From: Xylanimonas cellulosilytica DSM 15894
GTDB lineage: Bacteria > Actinomycetota > Actinomycetes > Actinomycetales > Cellulomonadaceae
DNA length: 64,000 bases
NCBI RefSeq assembly: GCF_000024965.1
Contig: NC_013530.1
Span: 2,914,001 to 2,978,000, forward strand
Reading direction: 5' to 3'
Position 1 is the stretch's first letter; each line of letters begins with the position of its first letter. This document shows positions 32,028 through 40,073 of the stretch, in pieces. Both the position numbers and the translations under genes were made by a program. The notes under the pieces are model-generated. The model had not been told where the DNA came from. It was given only the letters and a program-made list of their open reading frames with translations, and did not search any database.

Positions 32028-34007
32028 ATGTCTCACGAAGGCACCAGCTCGTCGCACCTGGCCGCACCCGTCGGGGCGGGGGGCGCGATGACGCCGGAAG
32101 GCCGCAGCCCGTTCCCCGCGATCGCGGACTACGGGTTCCTGTCCGACTGCGAGACGAACGCCCTGGTGGCGCCGTCGGGCGCGGTCGAGTGGATGTGCCT
32201 GCCGCGCCCCGACTCCCCCAGCGTGTTCACGGCCCTGCTGGACCGCGGCGCGGGCCTGTTCCGCGTCGGCCCGTACGGGGTCCGGGTGCCGGTGGCCCGC
32301 CGCTATCTGCCGGGCACGCTGGTGCTCGAGACGACGTGGCAGACGTCGACGGGGTGGCTGGTGGTGCGCGACGCGATGCTGATGGGGCCGTGGCACCACA
32401 CGGCGTCACGCTCCCCCACGCACCGCCGCACGCCCACGGACGACGACGCCGAGCACGTGCTGCTGCGCACCGTGAAGTGCGTGTCGGGCGCCGTCGACCT
32501 GGAGGTGATGTGCGAGCCGCGCCCCTCGTACGGGCGCGATGCCGCCCGGTGGGAGTACGACGGCGACGGCTACGGCACGGCGGTGACCCGCGCGGACGGC
32601 GTCCCGGCCGCCGACGGCGCGTCGCCGCCCGCGCTGCGCCTGACGTCGAGCCTGCGCATCGGGCTGGGGGAAGGCCGGGCGACCGCCCGGAGCCGGATGA
32701 CCGAGGGTGACGAGCACTTCGTCGCGCTCTCCTGGTCGGAGCAGCCCGCCCCCGGGACGTGGTCCGACGCCGTCGACGCGATGTGGCGCACGGAGCAGTT
32801 CTGGCGCGGCTGGATCACCCAGGGAGTGTTCCCGGACCACCCGTGGCGCACCCACCTGCAACGGTCCGCGCTCACGCTCAAAGGGCTCACGTACGCACCC
32901 ACCGGCGCGCTGCTCGCGGCCGCGACGACGTCGCTGCCCGAGACCCCGCACGGCCCGCGCAACTGGGACTACCGCTACTCGTGGATCCGCGACTCGACGT
33001 TCGCGCTGTGGGGCCTGTACACCCTGGGCCTGGACCGGGAGGCGAACGACTTCTTCGCGTTCATCCAGGACGTCGCCCGCGACCAGCTCCAGGTCATGTA
33101 CGGCGTGGGCGGCGAGCAGCGGCTCGACGAGTCGGAGCTGGACCACCTGTCGGGGTACGAGGGCGCACTCCCGGTCCGCATCGGCAACGCCGCCTACGCG
33201 CAGGCGCAGCACGACGTCTGGGGTGCCGTGCTGGACTCGGTGTGGGTGCACGCCAAGTCGCGCGACCAGCTCCCCGAGTCGGTGTGGCCGCTCCTGCAGC
33301 GGCAGGTGGAGGAGGCGGCGAACCACTGGCGTGAGCCCGACCGCGGCATCTGGGAGGTGCGCGGCGAACCGCAGCACTTCACGTCGAGCAAGCTCATGTG
33401 CTGGGTGGCCCTGGACCGCGGGTCGCGTCTGGCCCGCCTCTACGACGAGCCCGACGTCGCGGACCTGTGGCAGAAGATCGCCGAGGAGATCCGGGCCGAC
33501 ATCTGCACCCACGGCGTCGACGACCGGGGCGTGTTCGTGCAGCGGTACGGCTCCGACGCCCTCGACGCCTCGCTGCTGCTGGTGCCGCTGCTGCGGTTCC
33601 TGCCGCCCGACGACGCCCGCGTGGTCGCGACGGTGCACGCCATCGCCGACGAGCTCACCGACGACGGTCTGGTGCTGCGCTACCGGGTCGACGAGACGGA
33701 CGACGGGCTCGACACCCGGGAGGGCGCGTTCGCGATCTGCTCGTTCTGGCTCGTCTCCGCCCTGGTCGAGATCGGCGAGGTCGACCGGGCCCGTTCGCTG
33801 TGCGAGCGGCTGCTGGGGTACGCCAGCCCGCTGAGCCTGTACGCCGAGCAGATCGACAGCGCCACGGGCCGGCACCTGGGCAACTTCCCGCAGGCGTTCA
33901 CCCACCTGGCGCTCATCAACGCCGTGGTGCACGTGATCCGCGCCGAGTCCGTGCACGGCGAGCGGTTCTCCTTCGAGGCCGCCCACCGCCCGGCCACCGG
34001 TGGTTGA
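32028..34007 (+). CDS. Glycoside hydrolase family 15 protein (trehalase/glucoamylase-like)
   Basis: The 659-residue protein has the typical two-part GH15 layout: an N-terminal beta-domain opening with 'PAIADYGFLSDCETNALVAPSG' and a C-terminal (alpha/alpha)6 barrel with 'RNWDYRYSWIRDSTFALWGL' and 'LGNFPQAFTHLALINA'. Actinobacterial members include trehalases and dextran- or glucan-cleaving enzymes; the activity is not certain. No signal peptide. The ATG at 32028 has no clear ribosome-binding site. The gene's stop codon (TGA) lies within a copy of the dispersed repeat, so the final 'TGG' residues derive from it. Confidence 0.82.
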   Translation: MSHEGTSSSHLAAPVGAGGAMTPEGRSPFPAIADYGFLSDCETNALVAPSGAVEWMCLPRPDSPSVFTALLDRGAGLFRVGPYGVRVPVARRYLPGTLVLETTWQTSTGWLVVRDAMLMGPWHHTASRSPTHRRTPTDDDAEHVLLRTVKCVSGAVDLEVMCEPRPSYGRDAARWEYDGDGYGTAVTRADGVPAADGASPPALRLTSSLRIGLGEGRATARSRMTEGDEHFVALSWSEQPAPGTWSDAVDAMWRTEQFWRGWITQGVFPDHPWRTHLQRSALTLKGLTYAPTGALLAAATTSLPETPHGPRNWDYRYSWIRDSTFALWGLYTLGLDREANDFFAFIQDVARDQLQVMYGVGGEQRLDESELDHLSGYEGALPVRIGNAAYAQAQHDVWGAVLDSVWVHAKSRDQLPESVWPLLQRQVEEAANHWREPDRGIWEVRGEPQHFTSSKLMCWVALDRGSRLARLYDEPDVADLWQKIAEEIRADICTHGVDDRGVFVQRYGSDALDASLLLVPLLRFLPPDDARVVATVHAIADELTDDGLVLRYRVDETDDGLDTREGAFAICSFWLVSALVEIGEVDRARSLCERLLGYASPLSLYAEQIDSATGRHLGNFPQAFTHLALINAVVHVIRAESVHGERFSFEAAHRPATGG

Positions 34008-34046
34008 GCCCCCGAGCCCTCGGTGGTTGAGCCTGTCGAAACCACC
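33999..34046. repeat. Dispersed repeats over the GH15 gene end
   Basis: A truncated forward copy (GGTGGTTGAGCC, 33999–34010) provides the TGA stop of the GH15 gene. A full forward copy follows at 34022–34046, 11 bp before the end of the convergent cystathionine beta-synthase gene. Confidence 0.88.
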
Positions 34047-34056
34047 CGAGCCCCGG

Positions 34057-35463
34057 TCAGCTCGCAAGGAACCCCAGCACGTCGTGCCGCGTCAGAACCC
34101 CCACGGGGTTGCCGTCCTCGACCACCAGCAGCGCGTCGGCGTCGTGCAGCGCGGCACGGACCGCGTCGATGTCCTCACCCGTGCCGACCAGCGGGAACCG
34201 CGGCTCCATGTGGGCGCTGACGGGGTCCGCGAGCCCGGCCTTGCCGCTGAACACGAGGTCGAGCAGCGCGCGCTCGGTGAGCGACCCGGCGACCTCGCCG
34301 ATCTTCACCGGCGGCTCGGCCACGACGACGGGCATCTGCGAGACACCGTACTCGCGCAGCATCCCGATGGCGTCGTGGACCGTGTCCGTGGGGTGCGCGT
34401 GCACGAGCTGGGGCAGGTCGCCGGCCTTGGCGCGCAGCACGTCCCCGGCGGTCGCCCCCTGCGACGCGTCGAGGAACCCGTACGAGCGCATCCACGCGTC
34501 GTCGAAGATCTTCGACATGTACCCACGCCCGGAGTCGGGCAGCAGGACGACGATGACGGCCTTCGCGGCGGCCTGCGGGTCCTCGTCCTCGAGCCGCTGG
34601 GCCAGGCGCAGCGCAGCCGTCACGGCCATGCCGCAGGAGCCGCCGACCAGCAGCGCCTCCTCCCGGGCCAACCGTCGGGTCATGGCGAACGACTCCGCGT
34701 CCGTGACCGCGATGATCTCATCCGGCACCGCGGGGTCGTAGGCCGCTGGCCAGAAGTCCTCACCCACCCCCTCGACGAGGTAGGGCCGCCCGTCGCCGCC
34801 CGAGTACACCGAGCCCGCGGGGTCGACGCCGACGACGCGCACCCGGCCGCCGTCGTCCTCGGACCGGGAGCCGGACACGTCGTGCAGGTACCGCCCGGTC
34901 CCGGTGATGGTGCCGCCGGTGCCGACGCCGGCGACGAAGTGTGTGACCCGCCCGTCGGTGTCGTCCCAGATCTCGGGGCCGGTGGACTCGTAGTGCGAGG
35001 CGGGCCCGTTGGGGTTGGCGTACTGGTTGGGCTTCCACGCCCCCGGGATCTCGCGCATCAGGCGGTCGCTGACGGAGTAGTACGAGCTCGGGTCCTCGGG
35101 CGGCACCGCCGTCGGCGTCACCTCGACGCGGGCGCCGTACGCGGCGAGCACGTCCCGCTTGTCCTTGCTGACCTTGTCGGGGCAGACGAACACGCACTGG
35201 TAGCCCTTGCGCTGCGCCACGAGGGCGAGGCCGACGCCGGTGTTGCCCGACGTCGGCTCGACGATCGTGCCGCCCGGTTCGAGCTCCCCCGACGCCTCGG
35301 CGGCCTCGATCATCTTGAGTGCGATGCGGTCCTTCACGGAGCCGCCCGGGTTGAGGTACTCGACCTTGGCGAGGACGGTCGCGGAGAGTCCTGCGGTCAC
35401 GCTCGTGAGCCGCACCAGGGGGGTGCCGCCTACCAGCTCGGAGATGTGCTCGGCATAGCGCAT
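34057..35463 (-). CDS. Cystathionine beta-synthase
   Basis: The 468-residue PLP enzyme condenses serine and homocysteine to cystathionine in reverse transsulfuration. The PLP lysine is Lys44 in 'NPGGSVKDRIAL'; 'PTSGNTGVGLA' and the glycine loop 'GVGTGGTITGTGRYL' hold the cofactor phosphate. A C-terminal pair of CBS domains (about 335–460) is present, as in regulated cystathionine synthases, while the heme domain of animal enzymes is absent. The ATG at 35463 gives a normal N-terminus. O-phosphoserine-using relatives are possible but less likely given the CBS pair. Confidence 0.9.
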   Translation of the reverse strand: MRYAEHISELVGGTPLVRLTSVTAGLSATVLAKVEYLNPGGSVKDRIALKMIEAAEASGELEPGGTIVEPTSGNTGVGLALVAQRKGYQCVFVCPDKVSKDKRDVLAAYGARVEVTPTAVPPEDPSSYYSVSDRLMREIPGAWKPNQYANPNGPASHYESTGPEIWDDTDGRVTHFVAGVGTGGTITGTGRYLHDVSGSRSEDDGGRVRVVGVDPAGSVYSGGDGRPYLVEGVGEDFWPAAYDPAVPDEIIAVTDAESFAMTRRLAREEALLVGGSCGMAVTAALRLAQRLEDEDPQAAAKAVIVVLLPDSGRGYMSKIFDDAWMRSYGFLDASQGATAGDVLRAKAGDLPQLVHAHPTDTVHDAIGMLREYGVSQMPVVVAEPPVKIGEVAGSLTERALLDLVFSGKAGLADPVSAHMEPRFPLVGTGEDIDAVRAALHDADALLVVEDGNPVGVLTRHDVLGFLAS

Positions 35464-35485
35464 GCGCCCATCGTGCCCCACGCGA

Positions 35486-35520
35486 ACGCCCCCCTCAGGT
35501 CGTGGACCTGAGGGGGGCGT
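35486..35520 (-). terminator. Hairpin after the Bax-1 family gene
   Basis: Perfect 16-bp arms (ACGCCCCCCTCAGGTC and its complement) enclose a GTG loop, starting 12 bases past the Bax-1 gene stop. It separates that gene from cystathionine beta-synthase on the same strand. Confidence 0.78.
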
Positions 35521-35531
35521 CCGAGCGACGG

Positions 35532-36431
35532 TCAGTCGCGGCCCTGCAGCAGCGCCAGCAGGCGCAGGAACTCCAGGTAGAGCCAGACCAGCGTGACCAG
35601 CAGGCCGAACGCCGCGGCCCACGCGAAGCGGGCCGGGATGCCCTGCTCGACGCCGCGCTTGATGGAGTCGAAGTCGACGATGAGCGACGCGGCGGCCAGG
35701 CCGACGGCCACGAGCCCGACGACGACGCCCAGGGTGCCGCCGCGAGCGCCCGCGCCCGCCAGGACGCCGGTCCACACGAGGACCAGGTTGATGAGCTGGA
35801 ACCCGAGGAAGCCGACGAGCGCGATCATGAGCCAGCGGGTGAACTTGGGCGTCACGCGCACGCGGCCGGACTTGTAGAGGAACAGCGCGGCGGCGAACGT
35901 CACCATGGTCGCGAGCACGGCCTGCACGACCAGCCCGTCGACCGGCTGGCCGTTGACGCCGAAGTTCTGGAACGCGTACGAGATGCCGCCCAGGAACACG
36001 CCCTGCGCCACCGTGTACAGGCTGATCAGCACGGGGCTGGGGTTCTTCTTGAAGGCGTTGACCAGGCCCAGCACGAGGCCCACGATCATGCCGACCGGCC
36101 AGATCTGCGGTGCGATCTGCCACGTGGCCGCCGCGACGACGACGAGCAGGGCCAGGAGCCCGCCGGTCTTGACGATGACGTCGTCGTAGGTGAGGCGCTT
36201 GGTGTCCGCCGTCGTCGCCGCCGGGGCGTTGTACAGGTTCTCCAGGCTGGCGGCGTCGGCAGTCTGCGCACCGTGGGCGCCGCCCTGGGGGGCGGTCTGG
36301 CCGTAGCGCGGCTGCGTCGTCGTCATCCCGGGAACGGTGCCGGTGCCGCCTGGGCGGCGTGCGCCCTGGCGTCCACCCTGCCGGCGCGGCTCGCCGAAGA
36401 CGTCACTGTTCGAGAAGTAGGGGTTGCTCAC
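35532..36431 (-). CDS. Bax inhibitor-1/YccA-family membrane protein
   Basis: The 299-residue protein has a polar glycine/glutamine-rich N-terminus (about 1–85) and seven hydrophobic helices, ending 'WLYLEFLRLLALLQGRD', which is typical of the actinobacterial Bax-1-like (YccA/TMBIM) family. Relatives may conduct calcium or protons, or protect membrane proteins; the role here is unknown. The GTG at 36431 is preceded by AGGAGG at ideal distance. Confidence 0.85.
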   Translation of the reverse strand: MSNPYFSNSDVFGEPRRQGGRQGARRPGGTGTVPGMTTTQPRYGQTAPQGGAHGAQTADAASLENLYNAPAATTADTKRLTYDDVIVKTGGLLALLVVVAAATWQIAPQIWPVGMIVGLVLGLVNAFKKNPSPVLISLYTVAQGVFLGGISYAFQNFGVNGQPVDGLVVQAVLATMVTFAAALFLYKSGRVRVTPKFTRWLMIALVGFLGFQLINLVLVWTGVLAGAGARGGTLGVVVGLVAVGLAAASLIVDFDSIKRGVEQGIPARFAWAAAFGLLVTLVWLYLEFLRLLALLQGRD

Positions 36432-36481
36432 GAGCTCCTCCTGGTCAGGCCCTAAGGCGGGGTCACGTCTCGTCACCCCGT

Positions 36482-36504
36482 CCCCCGGTGCAACGCACCG
36501 GGGG
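36482..36504. other. Perfect hairpin between divergent Bax-1 and ABC ATPase genes
   Basis: CCCCCGGTGC–AAC–GCACCGGGGG is a perfect 10-bp stem with a 3-nt loop. It lies between two divergently transcribed starts, where a terminator is not expected. The rest of 36432–36637 shows no gene. Confidence 0.5.
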
Positions 36505-36623
36505 TGCGGGCAGTTCCCATCCTCGCGGTTCGGCGCGTCGCTGCGCCACCTGCTGGCCAGATCTGTGGACGAAGCCAGGGCCAGGTCGGGGTTTTCCCGG
36601 TTCCGGGGTCCGGTGCGAGCGCC

Positions 36624-36640
36624 TACGCTCGGTTCTCATG
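36624..36640 (+). promoter_or_regulatory. -10 box placing the ABC ATPase gene on a leaderless transcript
   Basis: TACGCT (36624–36629) ends eight bases before the ATG at 36638, and no ribosome-binding site precedes the start. Confidence 0.45.
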
Positions 36641-37678
36641 ATCGAGGCACACGGCCTGACCAAGCGGTACGGCCCCAAGACGGCCGTCGACGACATCACC
36701 TTCACCGTCCGACCCGGCATCGTCACGGGCTTCCTCGGCCCCAACGGCGCCGGCAAGTCGACGACGATGCGCATGATCATGGGCCTCGACCGGCCCACGG
36801 CCGGTGCGGTGACCGTCAACGGACACCCCTACTCCCACCACAAGTCCCCGCTCACCCAGGTGGGCGCGCTGCTGGAGGCGCGCGCGGTACACCCGGGCCG
36901 CTCGGCGGAGCAGCACCTGCGCGTGCTCGCCGCGACGCACGGGCTCCCGTCGTCCCGCGTCGGCGAGGTCATCGAGCTGACCGGCCTGGAGTCGGTGGCC
37001 CGCAAGCGCGTCGGCGGCTTCTCGCTCGGCATGGGCCAGCGTCTGGGCATCGCGTCCGCGCTGCTCGGCGACCCCGCGACGCTCATCCTCGACGAGCCGG
37101 TCAACGGCCTCGACCCCGAGGGTGTGCTGTGGGTCCGCAACCTGGCCCGCTACCTGGCAGGTCAGGGCCGCACCGTGTTCCTGTCGTCGCACCTGATGAG
37201 CGAGGTGGCGCTCACCGCCGACCACGTCATCGTCATCGGCCGGGGCAAGATCCTCGCGGACACGTCCGTCAAGGAGTTCACGTCCGGTGCTTCGCGCCGG
37301 GCCGTGCGGGTGCGCACGCCCGGCGCGGCCGCGCTGGTGGAGTCGATCGGCCGCGCCGGCGGCACCGCCGTCGTGCTCCCGTCTGACGACGACGGCGCCG
37401 CGCACGGGCTGCTGGAGGTCACGGGCCTCGGTGCCCCGGAGATCGGCGAGCTGGCCCTGACCACCGGCGTCGTCCTGCACGAGCTGACGCCGGTCGCGTC
37501 CACGCTCGAGCAGGCCTACATGGAGCTGACCGCCGACTCCGTCGAGTACCGCACGGAGGACGTGTCGCACGTCGACGGCGCGACGAGCCACGCGGGGGCA
37601 CCCACGCCGGGCACACCGAGCACCACGATCCCGGGCACCACGATCCCGGGCACGACCACCGACGGAGAGCAGCGATGA
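36638..37678 (+). CDS. ABC transporter ATP-binding protein
   Basis: The 346-residue ATPase has Walker A GPNGAGKSTT, signature FSLGMGQRLG, Walker B 'LILDEPVNGLDP' and the switch histidine in 'SSHLMSE'. The single-domain DrrA/CcmA-like type drives an exporter with the permease encoded next, which it overlaps by four bases. The C-terminal tail (about 315–346) is low-complexity: a tandem 18-bp repeat encodes TTIPG twice. Substrate is unknown; antibiotic, lipid or peptide export are all possible. Confidence 0.88.
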   Translation: MIEAHGLTKRYGPKTAVDDITFTVRPGIVTGFLGPNGAGKSTTMRMIMGLDRPTAGAVTVNGHPYSHHKSPLTQVGALLEARAVHPGRSAEQHLRVLAATHGLPSSRVGEVIELTGLESVARKRVGGFSLGMGQRLGIASALLGDPATLILDEPVNGLDPEGVLWVRNLARYLAGQGRTVFLSSHLMSEVALTADHVIVIGRGKILADTSVKEFTSGASRRAVRVRTPGAAALVESIGRAGGTAVVLPSDDDGAAHGLLEVTGLGAPEIGELALTTGVVLHELTPVASTLEQAYMELTADSVEYRTEDVSHVDGATSHAGAPTPGTPSTTIPGTTIPGTTTDGEQR

Positions 37679-38553
37679 GCGCGGCCACCACCACCTTCGA
37701 CTCCCCCTTCGCCGGCTCGAAGGTCACGTTCCCCCGACTGCTGGTCTCCGAGTGGCGCAAGCTGTGGAGCCTGCGCTCCACCTGGTGGGTGCTGGGCATC
37801 ACGGTCCTGCTGATCATCGGCTTCGCGCTGATCTTCTCGGCGGCCGTCGCCGGCCAGCTCAGCGACCCCGACCTGCAGGCCGAGGTGGGCGGACTCTTCT
37901 CGCCGACCCTGTTCGTCACGATCGGGTACTCCTTTGCCGCGCTCGTCGCCGCGGCACTGGGCGCGATCGCGATGACGGGCGAGTACTCGACGGGCATGAT
38001 CCGGGCGACGCTCTCCGCGGCCCCCACGCGCCTGCCCGTCCTGTGGTCCAAGCTCGTGGTCATCGGCGTCGTCGTCTTCCTCGTCGTGGCGGTGTCGACG
38101 GCGGTGGCGTACCTGGTGACGGACCCGATCCTCGCCAACCACGACGTGACCGTCGACCTGTCCGACTCCACCCAGCTGCGCTCGCTCATCGGCGTCCCGC
38201 TGTACGTGACGATGGTGGCGCTGCTCGCCGTCGCCGTCGGGGTGCTCGTACGCAGCACGCCGGGCACGATCGTCATCGTCGTCGGACTGTTCTTCCTGGT
38301 GCCGGGCATCATCGGCGGCATCGCCGGCGCCACCGGGCAGGCCTGGGCGGAGAACATCAACAAGTGGCTGCCGAGCGCGGCGGGCGAGCGGATCGTCACG
38401 CAGGTCGGCGACGTGGCCCCCATCAACGGCCCGGCAGGGCCCGGCATGAGCCTGCCGCTCTTCGACGCGTGGCCGGGTTACGGCGTGCTCGCGGCCTACA
38501 CGGTCGTGCTGATCGCCGCCGCGGCCTTCGTCATCAAGCGCCGCGACGCCTGA
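37675..38553 (+). CDS. ABC transporter permease (ABC-2 type)
   Basis: The 292-residue membrane protein starts 'LLVSEWRKLWSLRSTWWVL', the usual opening of ABC-2 family permeases, and has about six membrane helices. It overlaps the ATPase gene (ATGA) and forms its membrane half. It ends with 'AAAFVIKRRDA', as these proteins often do. Confidence 0.87.
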   Translation: MSAATTTFDSPFAGSKVTFPRLLVSEWRKLWSLRSTWWVLGITVLLIIGFALIFSAAVAGQLSDPDLQAEVGGLFSPTLFVTIGYSFAALVAAALGAIAMTGEYSTGMIRATLSAAPTRLPVLWSKLVVIGVVVFLVVAVSTAVAYLVTDPILANHDVTVDLSDSTQLRSLIGVPLYVTMVALLAVAVGVLVRSTPGTIVIVVGLFFLVPGIIGGIAGATGQAWAENINKWLPSAAGERIVTQVGDVAPINGPAGPGMSLPLFDAWPGYGVLAAYTVVLIAAAAFVIKRRDA

Positions 38554-38560
38554 CCTGGCA

Positions 38561-38597
38561 CGCGACAGGCCCGCCGGGGGACGGCGGGCCTGTCGCG
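38561..38597. terminator. Bidirectional terminator between convergent genes
   Basis: CGCGACAGGCCCGCC (38561–38575) pairs exactly with 38583–38597 around a 7-nt loop. It lies between the ABC permease gene and the convergent MFS gene and can serve both. Confidence 0.8.
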
Positions 38598-38613
38598 TTC
38601 CTGGCGCGCGGTG

Positions 38614-39822
38614 TCACAGCACCGCCAGGGCCTCTTCCGGGGTGCCGACCTCGGCCTCGACGTCGTCGGCCGTCGCGGCCGCCTCGATGCGGCGGCGGAA
38701 GACGACGAGGACCACGATGCCCACCGTCAGGACGACCGCCGCCACCCAGAACGGCGACGACATGCCGACGTGCTCGGCGAGCAGGCCCGAGACCACGGGC
38801 GCCGGGGCAGCGAACCCCCAGCGCACCACGTTGAACGCACCCGTCGTGACGCGGCGCTCGGGGTCGCCGGTGGCCAGGGCCAGGTCGGTGACGTTGGCGT
38901 TGGTCACGCCCATGCACAGACCGGCGACGACGAGCATGGCGATCGAGAACCACGTCGCGGGCGACAGCGCCAGGCCCACGAGCGTGGCGAGCAGCACCAC
39001 GAACGCGGCACCCACCGTCGGCACCGCGCCGACTCGGTGCGCCAGGCGGTGTCCGATGACGAGGATGCCGACGGCGAGGCCCGCGCCCCACCCCGTGAAC
39101 ACCAGGCCGAGGGGTACGACGCCCAGGCCGAGCGCCACCGGGCCGAACCCGAGCACCGTGAAGAACACGAAGTTGTAGGTGGCCACGACGATCGCGACGA
39201 CGACGAACGCCGGGCGGCGGAACGCGGCGAACGCGCGGCGCACCGTCAGCGGGGCCGGGCGCTCGGCGGGATCCTTGAGCCGGGTCACCGCCAGGACGAG
39301 CGCGCCGATCATGAACACGCCGCAGGCGAAGAAGGGCACCCGCCACGAGATCTGCCCGAGCAGCCCGCCGATCAGCGGGCCGAGCGCGAGTCCCAGGCCG
39401 AGGCACGCCTCGTACAGCTCGACGACCCACTCACGGTCTCTGGCCAGCGCGATGAGCAGCACCATCGCAGTCACGAAGAACATCGCGTTGCCGAGGCCCC
39501 ACAGGCCGCGCAGCGCGGCGAGCGCACCGATCGACCCGGCGAACGAGGCCGCGATCGCCGCGACGGCGACGACGCCCACCCCGGCGGCCAGAACCTTCTT
39601 GTACCCGAACCGGCCGGTCGAGATGGTCACCGGGATCATGAAGACGGCCATGACCGCGATGTAGGCGGTGAAGAGCAGCTCGATCTGCCATGTCGTCGCG
39701 CCGATCTCCGCGCCGATGACCGGCAGGATCGGATCGACGACGCCGATGCCGGCGATCGCGAAGAACGCTGTCAGGGCGGTGGCGTAGATGGCTGTCTTGT
39801 TCGGTTCGTCGCGTGTGGGCAC
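38614..39822 (-). CDS. Major facilitator superfamily transporter
   Basis: The 402-residue protein has twelve predicted membrane helices and the MFS inter-helix signatures ('GRFGYKKVLAAG' after helix 2, 'GLALGPLIGGLL' in helix 5). It is a probable drug or metabolite efflux pump of the DHA1 type. GTG 39822 has GAGGAGG upstream; an in-frame ATG at 39888 would add 22 residues unlike an MFS N-terminus. The substrate is unknown. Confidence 0.85.
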   Translation of the reverse strand: MPTRDEPNKTAIYATALTAFFAIAGIGVVDPILPVIGAEIGATTWQIELLFTAYIAVMAVFMIPVTISTGRFGYKKVLAAGVGVVAVAAIAASFAGSIGALAALRGLWGLGNAMFFVTAMVLLIALARDREWVVELYEACLGLGLALGPLIGGLLGQISWRVPFFACGVFMIGALVLAVTRLKDPAERPAPLTVRRAFAAFRRPAFVVVAIVVATYNFVFFTVLGFGPVALGLGVVPLGLVFTGWGAGLAVGILVIGHRLAHRVGAVPTVGAAFVVLLATLVGLALSPATWFSIAMLVVAGLCMGVTNANVTDLALATGDPERRVTTGAFNVVRWGFAAPAPVVSGLLAEHVGMSSPFWVAAVVLTVGIVVLVVFRRRIEAAATADDVEAEVGTPEEALAVL

Positions 39823-39902
39823 GCCAGAGCCTCCTCGGCCTGCGATGGGATGCCGCCCACGGTACGCCTTGTTTATTGCTCGGGGCAACCAACTGAGCCG
39901 AG

Positions 39903-39976
39903 TGCCCCCGGCCGGGTTCGAACCGGCACTGTGCCGGGTTTAAGCCGGCTGCCTCTGCCAGTTGGGCTACGGGGGC
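39903..39976 (-). tRNA. tRNA with anticodon UAA and a short variable loop (nominally Leu)
   Basis: A complete cloverleaf reads on the minus strand: acceptor GCCCCCG/CGGGGGC, anticodon stem GCCGG/CCGGC with loop CTTAAAC (anticodon TAA, 39942–39940), variable loop ACAGT, T arm GCCGG-TTCGAAC-CCGGC, discriminator A. CCA is not encoded. The D arm is slightly irregular (three pairs plus a C·A). UAA reads UUA (leucine), yet bacterial leucine tRNAs, including actinobacterial bldA, have a long variable arm. This one does not, so the amino acid is uncertain. Confidence 0.75.
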
Positions 39977-40020
39977 GCTGCGCCGTCGTCGGGCTGCCCG
40001 CTCAGCAGACCCGCAGACGG

Positions 40021-40055
40021 CGAGAGCACCGCACGCCGGGCGTGCGGTGCTCTCG
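40021..40055 (-). terminator. Hairpin after the NADH dehydrogenase gene
   Basis: Perfect 15-bp arms (CGAGAGCACCGCACG and its complement) with a 5-nt loop begin 19 bases past the stop codon of the NADH dehydrogenase gene. Confidence 0.78.
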
Positions 40056-40073
40056 AAGCCTATCGGGCGGACG

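Noticed and set aside
39823-39888. Longer N-terminus for the MFS transporter from ATG 39888
   Set aside because: The extra residues do not fit the family and GTG 39822 has a strong GAGGAGG site.
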